Assembly (NCBI GenBank): GCA_041739525.1 | Contig: JBGSNQ010000096.1 | Location: 1-64,000 of the forward strand | Source of the DNA: DATJGR01 sp041739525 | Lineage (GTDB): Bacteria; Pseudomonadota; Gammaproteobacteria; Pseudomonadales; Azotimanducaceae | Direction of reading: 5' to 3' | Length of the DNA stretch: 64,000 nt | Part shown: piece after piece, positions 33,390-42,527 of the stretch | Layout: each line of letters starts with the position of its first letter | Numbering within the stretch: the first letter of the stretch is position 1 | Position numbers and translations under genes: made by a program | The notes under the pieces: generated by a model | What the model was told of the DNA's origin: nothing | What the model saw: only the letters and a program-made list of their open reading frames with translations | Database searches by the model: none

Positions 33390-34700
33390 ATGCGCTTACT
33401 CTACCCTGCCGTCGAACCGAAGCCCGAACGAATGAACGCCGCCGAACGCGTTTCCGATTACCTGCATCCCGCGCTCGTGAGACTTCGCGCGAACCCATCG
33501 CACGAAGCCGAATTCTGGGACGACGTCGCACGCACGCGTACGCCGCTCATCGAAGCAGATCCCGCGTCGTCGCAGCACAGTCTCGTCACGTTTGTGTTTA
33601 GACTGCCAGAGAACGCGACCCACGTCGTGTTGCAACCGGGCTTCGGTGACACCACACGTAACGTGATGGAACAGATCGAAGGCACGCGCGTGTGCCACGC
33701 CAGCTACCGCTATCGCAACGATGTCCGTACGAGCTACAGCTTCGTTCCCGACATGCCGCTCATTTCATGGGCGAGTGCGAACCGGCAAGAGCTGGCTGAG
33801 CTGCAGGCATTCATCTCTGCCAACAAGCCGCAGCACGATCCGCACGGACGCGACCAGTTCGTCAGTCGCGCCGGCAACGGCGAATTCGACACGACATCCG
33901 TGTTGGCTCTGCGCGACGCCATCGACGAATCCGCCGCGCACAAACGCGAGAACGTGCCGCGCGGCGCCATCGACAAGCACACGTTCGAGAGCCGATTGAT
34001 CGGCAACTCGCGCAACGTGTGGGTATACACACCGCCCGGATATGCAACCAGCGATCGCACGTATCCGGTGCTGGTGGTCTTCGACGGCGGCAACGCACTG
34101 ACGCAGATTCCGGTACATCGCATGCTCGACAACCTGCTCGCCGACGGCCGCATCGCGCCGACGGTGGCCGTGTTCATCGACAACCCGACGCCGACCTCGC
34201 GCAACGACGAACTGCCGTGCAACGAGACGTTCGCCCGCTTCATCGAGGAAGAAATACTGCCGTGGCTGCGCCGGAACTATCGCGTGTCACACGCGCGGGA
34301 AGATCACTACGTGACCGGAGTGAGCTACGGCGGCCTCGCGTCGGTGTGGATGGGATACCGATTGCCGCACGTGTTCGGCAACATCATCAGCCAGGCCGCG
34401 TCGCTGTGGTGGGGTCCGGGCTACCGCATCGAAGTCCCGCGAAGCGAAGGCGGTTACACGCCAGAGTGGCTCATCGAGAAGTTCTCAGAATCGCCGCGCC
34501 TGCCACTACGCTTCTGGCTGGAGATCGGGCTGATGGAGCATCCATCGCTGATGCTCGAGCCCAACAGGCGCATGAAGGCGCTACTCGAAGCAAAAGGTTA
34601 CGACGTCACCTACCGGGAGTTCTGCGGCGGCCACGACGCGGCGTTGTGGCGCGGGTCGTTGATCGAGGCGTTGAGTACGATGTTGGGAGCACGAGATTAG
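33390..34700 (+). CDS. Enterochelin-esterase-like alpha/beta hydrolase
   Basis: A 436-residue protein of the Fes/esterase-D type. An N-terminal beta-sandwich (about residues 50-190; FRLPENATHVVLQPGF) precedes the hydrolase domain. The hydrolase has NVWVYTPPGYATSDRTYPVLVVFDGGNAL, nucleophile Ser in GVSYGGLAS, and His in CGGHDAALWRG. No signal peptide is seen, so it is cytoplasmic like Fes, which cleaves imported ferric enterobactin. No siderophore genes lie nearby, so the substrate is open. The ATG at 33390 is preferred to earlier codons that run back into the divergent gene. Confidence 0.82.
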   Translation: MRLLYPAVEPKPERMNAAERVSDYLHPALVRLRANPSHEAEFWDDVARTRTPLIEADPASSQHSLVTFVFRLPENATHVVLQPGFGDTTRNVMEQIEGTRVCHASYRYRNDVRTSYSFVPDMPLISWASANRQELAELQAFISANKPQHDPHGRDQFVSRAGNGEFDTTSVLALRDAIDESAAHKRENVPRGAIDKHTFESRLIGNSRNVWVYTPPGYATSDRTYPVLVVFDGGNALTQIPVHRMLDNLLADGRIAPTVAVFIDNPTPTSRNDELPCNETFARFIEEEILPWLRRNYRVSHAREDHYVTGVSYGGLASVWMGYRLPHVFGNIISQAASLWWGPGYRIEVPRSEGGYTPEWLIEKFSESPRLPLRFWLEIGLMEHPSLMLEPNRRMKALLEAKGYDVTYREFCGGHDAALWRGSLIEALSTMLGARD

Positions 34701-34748
34701 TCGCGTTCGTCGTTGGAAGAGGATGGGCACGGCGCCTGCGTGTTGGGT

Positions 34749-35465
34749 TTAGGGAATCTCTGCGGGATGAATGAGCCCGTGGCGGCGCCAGGCTGTTTGC
34801 AGTAGCCAGGTTCGTGCGGCGGCGACTTCGCAGGTGTCTGTGGGGTTCGGTGGGACGGTGGCGATGCACCAGCCGTCGAACCAGCGGCCTGAACTGGCCG
34901 GATCGAGTTGGACTCTTACGTGCTCAGTTCGATGCGCGGGCTTGCGCCGCTGCGCGGCGTGATGCCGGTGATTGAGCAGCACATAGCGTAGGGCGCGGTG
35001 TACTTCGAGCGGTGTGCGTAAGGGGCGCAGGTGATAGCGGCCATCGAGCACTTTGCCCTTGCGTTGGAACAGCCGGTTGGCGAGCTTGCCGATGCGAGCG
35101 CCGACACTCTTCATCCCACAGGCGATCGAGTGATTGGTGTGTGCTTCGATCAGGAGATGCACGTGATCGCGTTGGATCGAGTAGTGCACCACCCGGAAGC
35201 CGTGCCGGACGCAGGCTTCGCTCAAGGAAGAACGGAACCGTCGCACGAACCGGGGTTGGCGTAAGGTCGGGATGCCGCTTCTCAAGCGGATCGTCACGTG
35301 GACCGGAACCCGGGCAACGATGCGCGCTCGATACCGGTGCATGACCCGCGGCCGTATCCCGCGCGGCCGACCGGCGCCATGACGCGGTCCGCCGCGGCCC
35401 GAGTGATATCGCACCGAATCGAGTGTGAGTTGTTCGGGTCTCTTCCTGTGTGTTGATCGCGCCAT
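34749..35465 (-). mobile_element. REP-associated tyrosine transposase (RAYT, IS200-like)
   Basis: A 238-residue Y1 transposase domain protein. The HUH pair is in YSIQRDHVHLLIEAHT. Around residues 140-175 the group signature reads DGRYHLRPLRTPLEVHRALRYVLLNHRHH, including the candidate catalytic Tyr. The N-terminus is basic with RGGPRHGAGRPRG, typical of this branch. No terminal IS200 hairpins were found at its borders. Two inverted copies of a ~200-bp repeat lie just upstream at 35586-36085, as expected for a RAYT and its non-autonomous elements. The ATG at 35465 begins MARSTHRKRPEQL. Confidence 0.85.
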
Positions 35466-35585
35466 GGATGAAAGAATGGGGCCCTGGTGCAAATGCCGAT
35501 GCCGGGTAGCGTCCCTCTGTGGGGTGCGAGATCTCGTACGGCTTTCCCCTCCACGCTGTGGTTCGGCATCAATACACCGCGCCGC

Positions 35586-35780
35586 GAAACATCGCCCCAA
35601 TCAATCAACGCTCCACGACGATGAAGTAGGCGCAAACCGGTGAACGAGGCCGGATCGATTCGTTCGAGCGGGCTGGGTTTGACAATGAAGGGGCGGTGAT
35701 GCGATCGGCACCGACGTCACATGAGGTGTCTCGTCGATTGGGCCGTTTGTCTGCGGCATTTGCACCATCGCCCAATTCAA
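35586..35780 (+). repeat. Dispersed ~200-bp repeat, copy B
   Basis: The element starts GAAACATCGCCCCAATCAAT, has the core at 35651-35701 with GGATCGATTCGTTCGAGCGG and GGGTTTGACAATGAAGGGG, and ends CACCATCGCCCAATTCAAT. It lies 120 bases upstream of the transposase start, in direct orientation on the plus strand. The two ends are near-direct repeats of one another. It shares ends and core with copies A and C, while the segments between are diverged. Confidence 0.65.
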
Positions 35781-35874
35781 TGCGCCGTGTCGCATTGATG
35801 ACATCGAGTGACTGCGGCCATGGGCGACCGGAATCGAGAGATCTGCTGGAGAACCGTATTCGGTTCAGCGGATT

Positions 35875-36085
35875 TTGATTGGGGCGATGGTGCACTCTCA
35901 CCGCCACCGCCACCGCCGGCAACGGCCCAACCCGCGCGACCTCTCCAACGCCGCCGCCGCTCATCACACCACCGTCCCCTCAGTGTCAAACCCAGCCCGT
36001 TCGAACAAATCGATCCGGCCCCGAGCTCACCTGCGACATCAACAATTCTCGACCAACGCGCCCACATTGATTGGGGCCATGTTTC
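35875..36085 (-). repeat. Dispersed ~200-bp repeat, copy C (inverted)
   Basis: Read on the minus strand, this copy begins GAAACATGGCCCCAATCAAT. It has the core GGCCGGATCGATTTGTTCGA followed by CGGGCTGGGTTTGACACTGA (36020-35960), then GCGGGTTGGGCCGTTGCC, and ends CACCATCGCCCCAATCAA at 35875. It is inverted relative to copy B, with 94 bases between them, so B and C form a head-to-head-type pair in the 814-base gap between the transposase and the GST gene. Confidence 0.65.
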
Positions 36086-36151
36086 GATCTTGCTCAGCAA
36101 CTCACCGGTTGAAGTGGATGCTGGAACGGGTGCAGATGCAGAAATACGCTG

Positions 36152-36171
36152 GAGCGCCGTTTCCGGCGCTC
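36152..36171 (-). terminator. Hairpin downstream of the GST operon
   Basis: GAGCGCCG and CGGCGCTC pair perfectly around a four-base loop, about 110 bases beyond the GST stop. It is a strong stem without a clear T-tract. It could end the ArsR/SRPBCC/GST transcript or belong to the repeat region. Confidence 0.35.
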
Positions 36172-36279
36172 TTGTGGCCTTATTGAACGCGCTTCACGCC
36201 TGTGTTTGGCCTTCCGAAATCTCCGCGGGCGGCGAAGCAATCTCACGCCGCATCCGATCGTCTCGCCGGCCGACGATGC

Positions 36280-36930
36280 TCAAGCCTTACGCGCCGCCCC
36301 CATCAACTTCTGCATGTCGGTAGCTTGAACGCTCGGGCGTGCACGCATCCGATCGATCCAACCGAGCAGCGACGATCCTTTCATGATCTTCGCGCCTTCG
36401 GGCGTAGCCGGGAACATATCGAGATGGGCAATCAGCATCAGGTCGGCAAGCGACACCGAATCGCCCGTCATGTACGTCTGGTCGCCCAACAGTTTCTCGA
36501 GGGCGCGAACGCAAACCGTGGCGGGCTCTATGCCTTTGGCGATCGTTTCTTCGTCTACGGGTAAGCCGAACATCGGCGCGACGATGCGGTTGAAACCGAT
36601 GCCGAGCACCGGTGGTGCGACATAGCAGTCGACGATGCCCATCACCTGATTCATGCGTGCTTGCTTCTTCGGATCGGACGGCGTCAACGAAGGACCCGGG
36701 AAGACCTGATCGATGTAGCGGATGATCGCGTCGGATTCGTACAGCCAGAATCCGTCGTGTTCGATGACCGGTATGCGGCCGAACGGATGGCGCGCGAGGT
36801 GCTCCGGCGTTTTCGTCGTGCCGAATGGCATAGCGGCGAGCCGATAGGGTGCGCCTTTTTCCTCGCACGCCAGTAGCGGCATGCGGACGTAAGGGCTACC
36901 GGGAACGCCGTGAATGATGATCGGTTCCAT
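36280..36930 (-). CDS. Glutathione S-transferase family protein
   Basis: A 216-residue GST. The thioredoxin-fold half reads IIIHGVPGSPYVRMPLLACEEKGAPYRL, then HPFGRIPVIEHDGFWLYESDAIIRYID, with the glutathione-binding cis-Pro and E-S pair. The helical half contains the N-capping motif DSVSLADLMLIAHLD. Cytoplasmic conjugation or thiol chemistry is expected. It is the last gene of the ArsR operon, 42 bases after the SRPBCC gene. Confidence 0.9.
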   Translation of the reverse strand: MEPIIIHGVPGSPYVRMPLLACEEKGAPYRLAAMPFGTTKTPEHLARHPFGRIPVIEHDGFWLYESDAIIRYIDQVFPGPSLTPSDPKKQARMNQVMGIVDCYVAPPVLGIGFNRIVAPMFGLPVDEETIAKGIEPATVCVRALEKLLGDQTYMTGDSVSLADLMLIAHLDMFPATPEGAKIMKGSSLLGWIDRMRARPSVQATDMQKLMGAARKA

Positions 36931-36972
36931 GTGCTTTTCCTGTGGTGAGTTCCTGTTCGTGAGTTCGATGAA

Positions 36973-37449
36973 TCAGCCGGCGCGAACGACGTCGGCATAG
37001 TCCTGCAGGATCGAGGTCCAGCCGCCGGGACCGTCGATGGCGTCGCGCACCGAAGCGGCGGCGTCACCCATCCGTTCCAGCAGGCGGTGTTCGAAATCGA
37101 CCCGCGTCGCGCCGCCGCCTTGCGCGGTGAACGTGACCTCGATTTCGGTGAGCAAGTCGGCGTGGTACTGCCAATCTGCGCCGATCCGCCATGCGAGCAC
37201 CAGGCGGCCGGGCGGCTCCCACACCAGCACATCGCCCCACTCGGTTTCCGTGCCGTCGTCGTCGATGCCGTACCAGCGCCCGCCTGCGCGTGGTTCCAAT
37301 ACCACCTCTTGCAGCGCCGACTTGCCAATCGTGTGCGAGTGCGGCCACCAACGATCGAACCCGGCCGTGAACACTTCGAATGCGCGCTGCGGCGTGGCCG
37401 GCACGGTGAGTATTTTGCGGACCGGCGCGGGCTGTATGGTGCGGCTCAC
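36973..37449 (-). CDS. SRPBCC (AHSA1-like) ligand-binding protein
   Basis: A 158-residue helix-grip protein of the START/Bet v1 superfamily, AHSA1 branch. Typical segments are RKILTVPATPQRAFEVFTAGFDRWWP, VVLEPRAGGRWYGIDDDGTETEWGDVLVWEPPGRLVLAWRI and a late helix GPGGWTSILQDY. It starts with GTG at 37449, overlapping the ArsR stop by four bases. Pairing of an ArsR repressor with an AHSA1 protein is a common operon form; the ligand is unknown. Confidence 0.88.
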   Translation of the reverse strand: MSRTIQPAPVRKILTVPATPQRAFEVFTAGFDRWWPHSHTIGKSALQEVVLEPRAGGRWYGIDDDGTETEWGDVLVWEPPGRLVLAWRIGADWQYHADLLTEIEVTFTAQGGGATRVDFEHRLLERMGDAAASVRDAIDGPGGWTSILQDYADVVRAG

Positions 37450-37790
37450 TTTCTTCTGCTCCTTCGCTCGTGCTTCGCGTCGAGTTTTTCGGTGCGGCTC
37501 ACTTCCGCTTGAAAGGCGTTGAGTGCGGTGTCCCAGAACTGATCGAGCCATGCGCGCATCTGCCCGAGCCCGGCCGGATCGATCTGATAGACGCGCCGCG
37601 TTCCTTCGCGGCGCTCCGTCACGAGGCCCGCCGACTTCAGCGCTTTGAGATGTTGCGACACGGCGGGGCGCGTCACCGGCAACTCATCGGCGAGTTCCCC
37701 CACTGCTTTCGGTCCAGCGGCGAGTCGTTCGAAGACTTCGCGCCGGGTGGCGTCGGCCAGTGCTTTGAATGCGAGGTGTCGGTCAGCCAT
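37446..37790 (-). CDS. ArsR-family transcriptional repressor
   Basis: A 114-residue winged helix: FKALADATRREVFERLAAGPKAVGELADELPVTRPAVSQHLKALKSAGLV, with wing ERREGTRRVYQID. The metal-binding CxC motif of ArsR/SmtB is absent, so it probably answers to an organic signal or to another modification. A perfect palindrome ends six bases upstream of its start and should be its own operator. The GTGA overlap couples it to the SRPBCC gene. Confidence 0.92.
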   Translation of the reverse strand: MADRHLAFKALADATRREVFERLAAGPKAVGELADELPVTRPAVSQHLKALKSAGLVTERREGTRRVYQIDPAGLGQMRAWLDQFWDTALNAFQAEVSRTEKLDAKHERRSRRK

Positions 37791-37795
37791 GGCTT

Positions 37796-37817
37796 ACCGT
37801 AAGTCGATACTTACGGT
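37796..37817. promoter_or_regulatory. Perfect palindromic operator of the ArsR operon
   Basis: ACCGTAAGT (37796-37804) and ACTTACGGT (37809-37817) are exact inverted copies separated by CGAT. The site lies just upstream of the arsR-like start and about 95 bases before the divergent CoA-transferase start. Size, symmetry and place fit autorepression by the ArsR-type dimer. Confidence 0.7.
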
Positions 37818-37912
37818 TGTGTCAAGTTCTTCGAACGAACGGGGATGCCACAACCGTGTGTTCTCGCGGAGAATTCCTCCGCTTGGCAACCGCGGTGAGG
37901 AAAGGGGAACTC

Positions 37913-39136
37913 ATGACCGATAGATATCTGCTCGATGGCATCAAAGTCGTCGAACTCGCGACCTTCGTATTCGGGCCGGCCGCCGGCACCATCCTCGGCG
38001 ACTTCGGCGCCGACGTCGTGCACATCGAACATCCTCTGATCGGCGATGCCTACCGACACCTGCCGCAACTGAAGCCACTACCCGAGTGTGCCGACAACTA
38101 CTGCTGGATTCTCACGGCGCGCGGCAAGAAGTCGATCGCGCTCGATGTGCGCAGCAAAGCAGGCCACGACATCGCCGTCGATCTGGTGCGCGGAGCGGAC
38201 GTGTTCATCACGAACCTGCATCCGTCGGTACTCGAGAAACTCGGCATGCGTTACGAAGACGTGGCCGCGCTCAATCCACGGCTGATTTATGCGCACGCGA
38301 CGGGTTATGGTGATCAGGGTGCGGAAGCGGAGAAGCCCGGCTACGACGCAACGGCGTGGTGGGCGCGTTCGGGTTTGATGGATGCGATCCGTCCGCACGG
38401 TGCCGACTTTCCGATGGCCACCGCGGCGATGGGCGATCATCCGAGTTCAATCGCATTGTTCGGTGCAATCGCGCTCGCACTGTTCGACCGGGAGCGAACC
38501 GGTAAGGGCAGACGTGTGCGTTCATCGTTGCTGGCGAACGGTGCGTGGGCGAACTCGATTCTGTTGCAAGCTGCGCTGTGCGGCGGTTCGACGTATGCCG
38601 TGCCGCCGCGGACACGCTCGTTGAATGCGCTGGTGTGCCCCTACGTGTGTGCAGACGGCCGAGGTCTGTTTCTAGCGATGGTGCAGGAAGCTGTCGAGTG
38701 GGAGCGTTTCACCGATGCGATCGGCCGCCCCGAATTGCGGACGGATTCGCGCTTCGCGGATCTGCCTTCGCGGCGCGCCAATGCGCCGTCGTTAGTGGTG
38801 ATACTCGACGGTGTGTTCGCGAGTAAACCGCTCGCGCATTGGCGCGCGGAGCTCGACAGACACACCGTGACGTTCGGCGTCATCGCTCAGATCGACGAAC
38901 TGCCCGACGACCCGCAGCTCAACGCGAACGGCGTGTTCCGCGACGTGGAAGGCACGCCGGGACTGCGCACGATCGACAGTCCACTGCATCTCGACGGCGT
39001 CGTGAAGAAACCTGCGGGTCGTGCGCCGGATTTGGGCGAACACGGCAGGGAAATCCTGCGCGGCCTCGGTTATGCGGAAACGCGTATCGAGGAACTCGTT
39101 CGAGAAGGCGTGCTGCGCGAACCGACCCCCTCGTAA
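37913..39136 (+). CDS. CaiB/BaiF family CoA-transferase
   Basis: A 407-residue class III CoA-transferase. It opens LLDGIKVVELATFVFGPAAGTILGDFGADVVHIEHP, has the catalytic Asp at D145 in KPGYDATAWWARSGLMD, and ends with the typical DLGEHGREILRGLGYAETRIEELVREGV. It moves CoA between acyl groups by a covalent Asp intermediate. The ATG at 37913 follows GGAAAGGGGAAC. It is divergent from the ArsR operon. The substrate is probably an organic acid feeding beta-oxidation-like steps. Confidence 0.92.
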   Translation: MTDRYLLDGIKVVELATFVFGPAAGTILGDFGADVVHIEHPLIGDAYRHLPQLKPLPECADNYCWILTARGKKSIALDVRSKAGHDIAVDLVRGADVFITNLHPSVLEKLGMRYEDVAALNPRLIYAHATGYGDQGAEAEKPGYDATAWWARSGLMDAIRPHGADFPMATAAMGDHPSSIALFGAIALALFDRERTGKGRRVRSSLLANGAWANSILLQAALCGGSTYAVPPRTRSLNALVCPYVCADGRGLFLAMVQEAVEWERFTDAIGRPELRTDSRFADLPSRRANAPSLVVILDGVFASKPLAHWRAELDRHTVTFGVIAQIDELPDDPQLNANGVFRDVEGTPGLRTIDSPLHLDGVVKKPAGRAPDLGEHGREILRGLGYAETRIEELVREGVLREPTPS

Positions 39137-39184
39137 GAACGAGTTGGCGGTTCGCGCCTCGGAACAGTTGTTAGGGAATCTTCG

Positions 39185-40015
39185 CTACAGGAACGTTGCG
39201 ACCGCGTCGAGAAACGCGTCGGGTTTGTCGAGCGGAACCGGGTGGCCGGAACCCGCCACTTCGACGAGGCGGCAGTTCGGAATTGCCTTTGCCATCTGTG
39301 CGGCGACCGGTTTCGAGAGAATGTCGCTGACTTCGCCACGCACCAGTAATGTCGGCACGTTGATGTTCGCCGCCAGCCGCCAACCTTCTTCCGGCGGTAT
39401 TCCTTTGCGCGGGTTTGCCGGATCGCGCAGCGCCCGGTCGTACCGATAAGTGAACTTGCCGTCGTCGCGCCGCATCATCGAGTACTCGACGCGATGCCGT
39501 AGCTGGTCGTCGGGTGGAATCGGGTTGTCGACGCGCGCTCGCGCGTACGCTTCTTCGACGGAGTCGAACACGTCGCTGCGAACGACGCCGACCTGGATGC
39601 GTTTCAGACCTTCGACGTCGATCTCCGGCGCGATGTCCACGATCACGAGTTTCGAGAGGGCCGCCGGACGTTTGCCTGCATAGCCGATCGAGACGAGCCC
39701 GCCCATCGAGAGGCCGAGCAATGCGAAGTTGCTCAGGCCCAGTGCTTTCACGAACGCTTCCACGTCGGCGACCATCTCGCTCGTGTCGTACGCAGTGGCA
39801 GGCGCCCATTGCGTTTCGCCGTGCCCGCGCTGATCGAGCGCGAGCACGCGATACCGCGACGACATCGCGGCAGCGAACGAATCCCACGATCGCGCATGGC
39901 CGGTGTAGCCGTGCAGCAACAGTAACGTCGGTGCGTTCGGTTTTGCCGACGCCCAGTCGCGATAGTAGAAGCGCAAGCCGCGCAGCTCGATCAGTTCGTC
40001 GCGGATTGCCGGCAT
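39185..40015 (-). CDS. Alpha/beta hydrolase
   Basis: A 276-residue single-domain hydrolase. The oxyanion region is LLLLHGYTGHARSWD (residues 31-45), the nucleophile is Ser in LGLSMGGLVS (about residue 98), an acid follows in LLVRGEVSDIL, and the His is in VAGSGHPVPLDKP. The start at 40015 is four bases after the thiolase stop, so it is in the same operon. It may release a free acid or open a lactone; the exact job is unknown. Confidence 0.88.
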   Translation of the reverse strand: MPAIRDELIELRGLRFYYRDWASAKPNAPTLLLLHGYTGHARSWDSFAAAMSSRYRVLALDQRGHGETQWAPATAYDTSEMVADVEAFVKALGLSNFALLGLSMGGLVSIGYAGKRPAALSKLVIVDIAPEIDVEGLKRIQVGVVRSDVFDSVEEAYARARVDNPIPPDDQLRHRVEYSMMRRDDGKFTYRYDRALRDPANPRKGIPPEEGWRLAANINVPTLLVRGEVSDILSKPVAAQMAKAIPNCRLVEVAGSGHPVPLDKPDAFLDAVATFL

Positions 40016-40019
40016 GACG

Positions 40020-41183
40020 TTACAGCCGCTCGATGATGGTGCCGGTGCCGAGACCACCGCCGCAGCACATCGAGATCAGCCCGTAACGACCGTTCGTACG
40101 TTCCAGCGTATGCAAAGCCGTAGTGATCAAGCGCGCACCGGTGGAGCCGGTGGGGTGACCGATGGCGATGGCACCACCGTTCGGATTGACGCGATCGGGA
40201 TCGGGTTTGTGCACGCGTTGCCACGCGAGCACGACGGATGCGAACGCTTCGTTCACTTCGAACGTGTCGATGTCGTCGATTTTCAGGCCGGATTGCGCCA
40301 ACACTTTTGCAGTGGCGGGAATCGGACCTTTCAACATGGTCACCGGATCGACGCCGATCAGTGTGGTTGCGACGATCCGCGCACGCGGCTTCAGGCCCAG
40401 CGATTTCACGGCTTTTTCCGACGCGAGGATCACCGCTGCCGCCCCGTCGGACACCTGCGAACTGCTGCCCGCAGTGTGAATGCTCTGGCCCGCGATCGGT
40501 TCGAGCGCGCGCAGCGCCTCGATCGTGGTCGCGCGCAGACCTTCGTCGCGCGAAACGGTTTGTGTTGCGCCGGTGGGCTTGCCTTCTTTGTCGAGCGTCG
40601 GGGCAGTGATGGGTGCGACTTCGCGTGCGAAGTGGCCCGCTTCCCACGCGGCAATGGCGCGCTGTTGGCTGCGCAGGCCGAATGCATCGGTATCTTCGCG
40701 CGTGATCTGATATTCCTCGGCGATCATTGCCGCGCCCATGAACTGGCTCGTCGGCTGATAATGAGACATGTAGCTCGGCCCCATCGGCACGCCGCCCTTC
40801 ATGTTCGAGCCGAGCGGCACGCGCGTCATCATCTCCACGCCGCAGCTCATGACGATGTCTTCGAGACCTGCGCCGACCATTGCTGCACCGAACGACGTGG
40901 CCTGCTGGCTAGATCCGCATTGCGAATCGACAGTGGTAGAGGCGACTTCGAGTGGGAGCCCCGCGGACAACCACGCGACGCGCGCGATATTGAACGACTG
41001 CTCGCCCACCTGCGAAACACAGCCGCCGATCACCTGACCGATCTGCTTACCGTCGAGGCCGCTGCGTTTCAGCGCGGCGAGTTGCACGGCGCCGAGCAGA
41101 TCGGCCGGCATCAGGCCGGCGAGACCCTTGCCACGTTTGCCGATGGGGCTGCGAACAGCTTCGATGATGTAGACGTCTTGCAT
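40020..41183 (-). CDS. Thiolase (acetyl-CoA acyltransferase)
   Basis: A 387-residue thiolase that cleaves or forms 3-ketoacyl-CoA. The nucleophile C89 is in TVDSQCGSSQQA, the His in GGAIAIGHPTGSTGARLITT, and the second Cys in MCCGGGLGTG; NEAFA is also present. It is complete and should be active. It forms a two-gene operon with the alpha/beta hydrolase. It could work with the CoA-transferase, hydratases and acyl-CoA dehydrogenases elsewhere in the window. Confidence 0.95.
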   Translation of the reverse strand: MQDVYIIEAVRSPIGKRGKGLAGLMPADLLGAVQLAALKRSGLDGKQIGQVIGGCVSQVGEQSFNIARVAWLSAGLPLEVASTTVDSQCGSSQQATSFGAAMVGAGLEDIVMSCGVEMMTRVPLGSNMKGGVPMGPSYMSHYQPTSQFMGAAMIAEEYQITREDTDAFGLRSQQRAIAAWEAGHFAREVAPITAPTLDKEGKPTGATQTVSRDEGLRATTIEALRALEPIAGQSIHTAGSSSQVSDGAAAVILASEKAVKSLGLKPRARIVATTLIGVDPVTMLKGPIPATAKVLAQSGLKIDDIDTFEVNEAFASVVLAWQRVHKPDPDRVNPNGGAIAIGHPTGSTGARLITTALHTLERTNGRYGLISMCCGGGLGTGTIIERL

Positions 41184-41400
41184 CGCGGATCTCCAACAGG
41201 GGTTTTGGGAAGTGACAGAGCGGCAATGTTACCGCACCTGACGCGCCACATGGCGCCAGCGTTGCGGGCCGTCACTTCGTTCGAAGGCCTATGCGTGGCA
41301 GCGTACCGACTCCCGTTGCGATCACCGTCATCGTGTGTCGGTTCCAACGTCCTGGCCACCTCGCACATTCGCAGGTTGCGGGATTCATTCAGAGGTTCAC

Positions 41401-41622
41401 ATGGACAAACCAATCGTACCCAGCGTCGACGAGATGAAGGGCAAATGGAAACAGCAGGTCGGCGCCGCCAAGATCATGTGGGGGAAGTTGACCGACGACG
41501 AACTGCTCAAACTCGAAGGCCGGCAGGATCGCCTAACGGGTCTGGTACAGGAACGATATGCGATCACGCGCGACGAAGCGGATCGACAGGTCAAATCCTT
41601 CTTCAAGGAAAACACGCTATGA
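41401..41622 (+). CDS. CsbD-family stress protein
   Basis: A 73-residue protein with the CsbD pattern MKGKWKQQVGAAKIMWGKLTDDELLKLEGRQDRLTGLVQERYAITRDEADRQV. Family members are abundant general-stress proteins of unknown mechanism. AGAGG precedes the ATG at 41401. It overlaps the BON-domain gene by four bases, so the pair is expressed together. Confidence 0.92.
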   Translation: MDKPIVPSVDEMKGKWKQQVGAAKIMWGKLTDDELLKLEGRQDRLTGLVQERYAITRDEADRQVKSFFKENTL

Positions 41623-42488
41623 CACGTTCAACCCTCATATCGTCTTCCATTTGGAGAAAGGCCGTGCTTCCGCAGCGTAAGTTGTTGATGGTGTCGGGCA
41701 TCGCGATCGCGATCGCCGGGATGAATGCGTCCGCGGCGCCGGTGTCGCAAGACGTCACGGATGCCAGACAGGAAACGCAGATCTGGACGACGTACGCGCT
41801 GAGTCCCTACCTGCGCGCCAACGATCTCAAGGTGTCCGTGCACGATGGCAAAGCCACGCTGAGCGGCAAGGTCGAAGAGGGCGTGGACAAAGACCTCGCG
41901 AAGCAGATCGCCTTGGGCGTCAAGGGAATCAAGGATGTCGACAATCAGATCATGGTCCAGGCCGACTATGTCCCCCCAGCGAAGTCGTCAGAACGCAGCT
42001 ACGGCGAAGAGATCGACGATGCCACCATAACGGCAACGGTCAAGTCGAAGCTCCTATGGAGTACGTACGCTGACGGTCTCGGCACCGAAGTCGATACGAA
42101 GCGCGGCCACGTTACGCTGACCGGCTCGGCCGACAGTGCGGCTTCGAAGGAACTCGCAGGTCGGCTCGCGAGCAACACGCGAGGTGTAGTGGCCGTCGAC
42201 AACCGCCTCACGATAGAACCCGCCAAGGCAGTGGTTGCCGGGGCAGCGAAGCCAGCCGTTCACGAGGAAGCTCATGTGGTTTCGGATAGCTGGATCACCA
42301 CGAAGGTGAAATCCACATTGATGTACTCGAGCAATGTCGATGGTTCCGACATCGACGTGACGACGAAAAAGGGCATCGTCACGTTGAGCGGCAAGCTCGA
42401 TAGTGGCGCCGAGCGCGCGCTCGCGATCGAGCTGGCGCAGAACGTTCGGGGTGTAGCGAGTGTGGAATCGGAAGGCCTGACGATCTGA
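41619..42488 (+). CDS. Periplasmic BON-domain protein (three BON repeats)
   Basis: A 289-residue exported protein with a signal peptide (KLLMVSGIAIAIAGMNASAAP, cut near residue 40). Three BON repeats follow at about 50-115, 130-200 and 220-289, each ending in a strand such as GIKDVDNQIMV, GVVAVDNRLTI and GVASVESEGLTI. BON proteins (OsmY-like) bind phospholipid or protect the envelope in osmotic stress. It is coupled to csbD-like by an ATGA overlap, and a clear terminator follows. Confidence 0.92.
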   Translation: MTRSTLISSSIWRKAVLPQRKLLMVSGIAIAIAGMNASAAPVSQDVTDARQETQIWTTYALSPYLRANDLKVSVHDGKATLSGKVEEGVDKDLAKQIALGVKGIKDVDNQIMVQADYVPPAKSSERSYGEEIDDATITATVKSKLLWSTYADGLGTEVDTKRGHVTLTGSADSAASKELAGRLASNTRGVVAVDNRLTIEPAKAVVAGAAKPAVHEEAHVVSDSWITTKVKSTLMYSSNVDGSDIDVTTKKGIVTLSGKLDSGAERALAIELAQNVRGVASVESEGLTI

Positions 42489-42527
42489 TGCGGTAGCGCA
42501 CCGAGGGACGTTCAGGAAGAAAACGAA

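Noticed and set aside
35605..35967. Long minus-strand ORF across repeat copies B and C
   Set aside because: It lies wholly in repeats and intergenic sequence, has low-complexity composition (runs of R, P, V) and no ribosome site.
36152..36171. Hairpin considered as a terminal structure of the RAYT element
   Set aside because: It is 66 bases outside copy C and has no counterpart near copies A or B.
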